Notes under the pieces: model-generated | Seen by the model: only the letters and a program-made list of their open reading frames with translations | The model's database searches: none | What the model was told of the DNA's origin: nothing | NCBI RefSeq assembly: GCF_900169565.1 | Contig: NZ_LT828648.1 | Coordinates: 2,888,501 to 2,952,500 of the forward strand | DNA: 64,000 nt | Source of the DNA: Nitrospira japonica | Lineage (GTDB): Bacteria; Nitrospirota; Nitrospiria; Nitrospirales; Nitrospiraceae | Direction: 5' to 3' | Program-made: the position numbers and the translations under genes | Shown here: piece by piece, positions 62,313 to 64,000 of the stretch | How the letters are laid out: every line of letters starts with the position of its first letter | Numbering within the stretch: position 1 is the first letter of the stretch

Positions 62313-62343
62313 CTAGATCTAGAGCAGTGCTTCCTAGATCTAG
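62313..62343. promoter_or_regulatory. Two CTAGATCTAG palindromes 21 bp apart, candidate operator
   Basis: The palindromes are at 62313-62322 and 62334-62343. The 21-bp offset places them on the same face of the helix, as expected for cooperating dimers. A half site CTAGAT is at 62304. They lie 76-106 bp upstream of the sigma-like gene and in front of the low-GC plus-strand genes, and share the word with 57889. Confidence 0.6.
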
Positions 62344-62537
62344 CGCGATCAGATTCTAGTGAGAACCCGTATCCTGCTATCAAATGAGAATATGTATAAA
62401 GAGAAATACTTATACTGTAATATTACTGTACGCAATTTATTAAATATGTGATAAAACTATAGACAAAAGTGGCATGTTGCATTTTAATTATTTTTAATGT
62501 ATTACAAAGGCACGGGTCTAAAAACATAGGAGGAATT

Positions 62538-62834
62538 ATGCTGCAGCACCATGATACTGACCTTGATCGTGCTCTTGATCGATTGTATCTAGATGGAGCG
62601 GTCTCAATCCCTTGGGACCATCTGTACATTTGGTTTAATGTTGATAGGCTCAGCAAGGGAGCATACAGAGAGATCAAACAGCGCTGGGAGAAACGCTGTA
62701 CCTATTACGGATATAAGAAGGCTCCTGCTCTCTCAATACTCCAGGGGAATAATTCCTACCCGTATTTGCTGCGAATCATTCGAGAGCCATTTCAACCAGG
62801 AGAAGATCTAGTACGCCTTGACTCGGAAATATAA
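62538..62834 (+). CDS. Hypothetical protein in low-GC cargo
   Basis: A 98-residue soluble protein starting at ATG 62538 with AGGAGGAATT upstream. It is helical and rich in charged and aromatic residues (YIWFNVDRLSKGAYREIKQR, CTYYGYKK). Codon use is A/T-rich, unlike the neighbouring operon, which marks recent transfer. No domain recognised. Confidence 0.6.
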   Translation: MLQHHDTDLDRALDRLYLDGAVSIPWDHLYIWFNVDRLSKGAYREIKQRWEKRCTYYGYKKAPALSILQGNNSYPYLLRIIREPFQPGEDLVRLDSEI

Positions 62835-63138
62835 CGGCCGGCCAGAGTTCAGTTGGGAGAGTGAATGGGCTAAAGTCTCGCTGTAAGGCTTGAAAAAATA
62901 GGATCACATCGCAGGCGGTGAGCTGGCGGGGTAGGCTCGGCGGCATTCCTGCGGGGGAACATGACAGCCGAGACATTCAGATTTGTGTTAGCACGGCTCG
63001 CAGTTTTGATTGCGAAGCAAGACCGGTTGCTCTTACCGACTCGGGTACGTCGGGGAGCAGTTCTTGCCCGTCAGGATGAGAGGGGATTCGCCTACAGTGC
63101 TCAAGACTGTTGTGCCCGACATTGGCGGATAAGGCACG

Positions 63139-63525
63139 CTGACGCCCGAACAGGTCGTCGTCTTCCACGGATGCAATGCCGGCGAGCGATACGTGAGTGT
63201 TTACCCGGCCAGCCGTGCCGCCGCCGTTCGGCAGTCAAATCTCGGTTTGGGCCTCCGGATTGATACCCCAGAGATATGCGGTAAGTGTGACCGAAAAAAA
63301 TCGTCAACCCGCAAGGCGCAGGCCGTGACGAGTCAACTCCTCAACCAGGCGAAGCAAATTGAATCCTTCGAAATACGCCGAGACAAGTATTTTCGATTCC
63401 TCGCGGGATTAAGGCTGACGGGAAGGGCACTTCTTGATGCCGGGCTGGCCGTACCGCACACGGGGGCACCAAGACGGCCAAGTGGTGTCCTGAATCCCTC
63501 ACGGCACCGCCTAGAGGAATATTGA
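63139..63525 (+). pseudogene. Possible gene remnant in cargo region
   Basis: An open frame of 129 codons, beginning with TPEQVVVFHGCNAGERYVSV and ending SRHRLEEY, has protein-like composition with a C-x-x-C (EICGKCDRKK) but no ATG or ribosome site at its beginning; GTG at 63193 is the first internal start. A stop (TAA) precedes it directly. It looks like the 3' part of a broken gene. Between 62835 and 63138 nothing else is supported. Confidence 0.3.
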
Positions 63526-63611
63526 GGAGTTGCCACTTGGTTTCGTTGCTCATACAATGCGCCGAACTAATTAGGTCCAGAACAATAGCGCCCCAATTTC
63601 CCTTACATCGG

Positions 63612-64000
63612 ATGAATAGAATGCCAAAAAGGCCAGTTAAATCGGAACTGAATACTCTGAAGAAAGCCTATATTTCCACTCGCGGCCTAATGCTTAGTGG
63701 CAGGTCGGAACAATTTTTGAGATCGAGGCGTGCGAAACGATTAGGCGGAAAGATTCAGCTAATATTTACCTCTCCGCCGTTCCCTCTAAATCATAAGAAG
63801 AAGTATGGAAATCTCACTGGGGATGCTTATGTTGACTGGTTCGCGAGCTTTGCGAAGCCCTTTAGAAAATTACTAACCAGGGACGGTTCAATCGTTATCG
63901 AATTGGGGAATGCTTGGGAAGCCGGAAAACCCGTCATGTCAACGCTTGCCCTTCGTGCACTCTTGGCTTTTCAAGAAAGAGGAGACTTCAACCTTTGTCA
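63612..64000 (+). CDS. DNA methyltransferase (beta class), truncated by window end
   Basis: From ATG 63612 (or 63621) the frame is open to the last base. Motif IV of N4-cytosine/N6-adenine methyltransferases is visible as LIFTSPPFPLN (residues 53-57 TSPPF), followed by the typical YVDWFASFAKPFRKLLTRDG and IVIELGNAW. Motif IV comes before motif I, as in beta-class enzymes. The sequence is AT-rich (about 45% GC by eye) and so foreign to its surroundings. It may belong to a restriction-modification or other defence system continuing beyond the window. Confidence 0.72.
   Translation, partial: MNRMPKRPVKSELNTLKKAYISTRGLMLSGRSEQFLRSRRAKRLGGKIQLIFTSPPFPLNHKKKYGNLTGDAYVDWFASFAKPFRKLLTRDGSIVIELGNAWEAGKPVMSTLALRALLAFQERGDFNLC

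Larger units (their letters stand above)
54454..64000. mobile_element. Integrative element inserted at tRNA-Arg, right end beyond the window
   Basis: The left boundary is the tRNA-Arg(ACG) gene, followed at once by a tyrosine integrase pointing towards it. Behind lie excisionase-like HTH proteins, a P4-type primase-helicase, small Zn-binding proteins and a sigma-region-4-like regulator, all on the minus strand, then low-GC cargo on the plus strand. No capsid, portal, terminase or conjugation gene is seen. This composition suits a satellite or a small ICE/IME. I could not see a second copy of the tRNA 3' end within the window. Confidence 0.8.

Overview
This 64 kb window looks like a chromosomal segment of a GC-rich Gram-negative bacterium. 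The mix of glycogen branching enzyme, FecR-like and YVTN-propeller proteins, an omptin-like barrel, apolipoprotein N-acyltransferase and caspase-family peptidases would fit Nitrospirota (Nitrospira-like). That assignment is an inference from gene content; there is no rRNA here to test it.

Layout. (1) 1-7 kb: ordinary genes, including a VanZ-like protein, a lone receiver domain, a DUF882/YcbK protein, an FKBP isomerase, GlgB and an ArsB/NhaD-type permease. (2) 7-14 kb: an ECF sigma factor, a zinc-finger anti-sigma factor and an exported metacaspase-like peptidase in one operon, divergent from a Gln-rich DUF4384 protein and an exported protein of unknown function. A large sulfatase follows. (3) 16.7-47.9 kb: a 31 kb block, almost entirely minus-strand, of about 27 mostly exported proteins and lipoproteins. 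They include fascin-like beta-trefoils, a trypsin-like protease, Cys-rich proteins, a DsbA-type lipoprotein, a TCP10-like repeat protein, five paralogues of a DPW-motif family, Lnt, a spike-like beta-helix protein, FecR and YVTN proteins. The block ends with a 1037-residue WD40-caspase. (4) 48-54 kb: housekeeping and small genes (DUF1080, PilZ, DUF1059, a methyltransferase, an omptin-like outer-membrane protease). (5) 54.45 kb to the window end: an integrative element in a tRNA-Arg(ACG) gene, with integrase, P4-type primase-helicase, excisionase-like HTH proteins, small Zn-binding proteins, a sigma-region-4-like regulator and, at the right edge, a truncated DNA methyltransferase in low-GC DNA.

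The main novelty is in region 3. Sixteen otherwise unrelated exported proteins share a short Arg-Gly motif. One form, (D/E)(V/I)QER-G/A, lies shortly after the signal peptide behind an acidic Pro-rich spacer. The other, R-(G/S)-(V/I)-(E/D), lies near the C-terminus and is followed by an acidic tail. Similar R-G sites occur in both caspase-family peptidases that bracket the block. The upstream peptidase keeps the two Asp residues that in metacaspases give basic P1 specificity. My working hypothesis is a secreted, Arg-specific proteolytic maturation or release system: caspase-like enzymes plus a set of substrates bearing a shared cleavage or sorting tag. Its control may involve the ECF sigma/anti-sigma pair. 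This is inference and needs biochemical and comparative tests.
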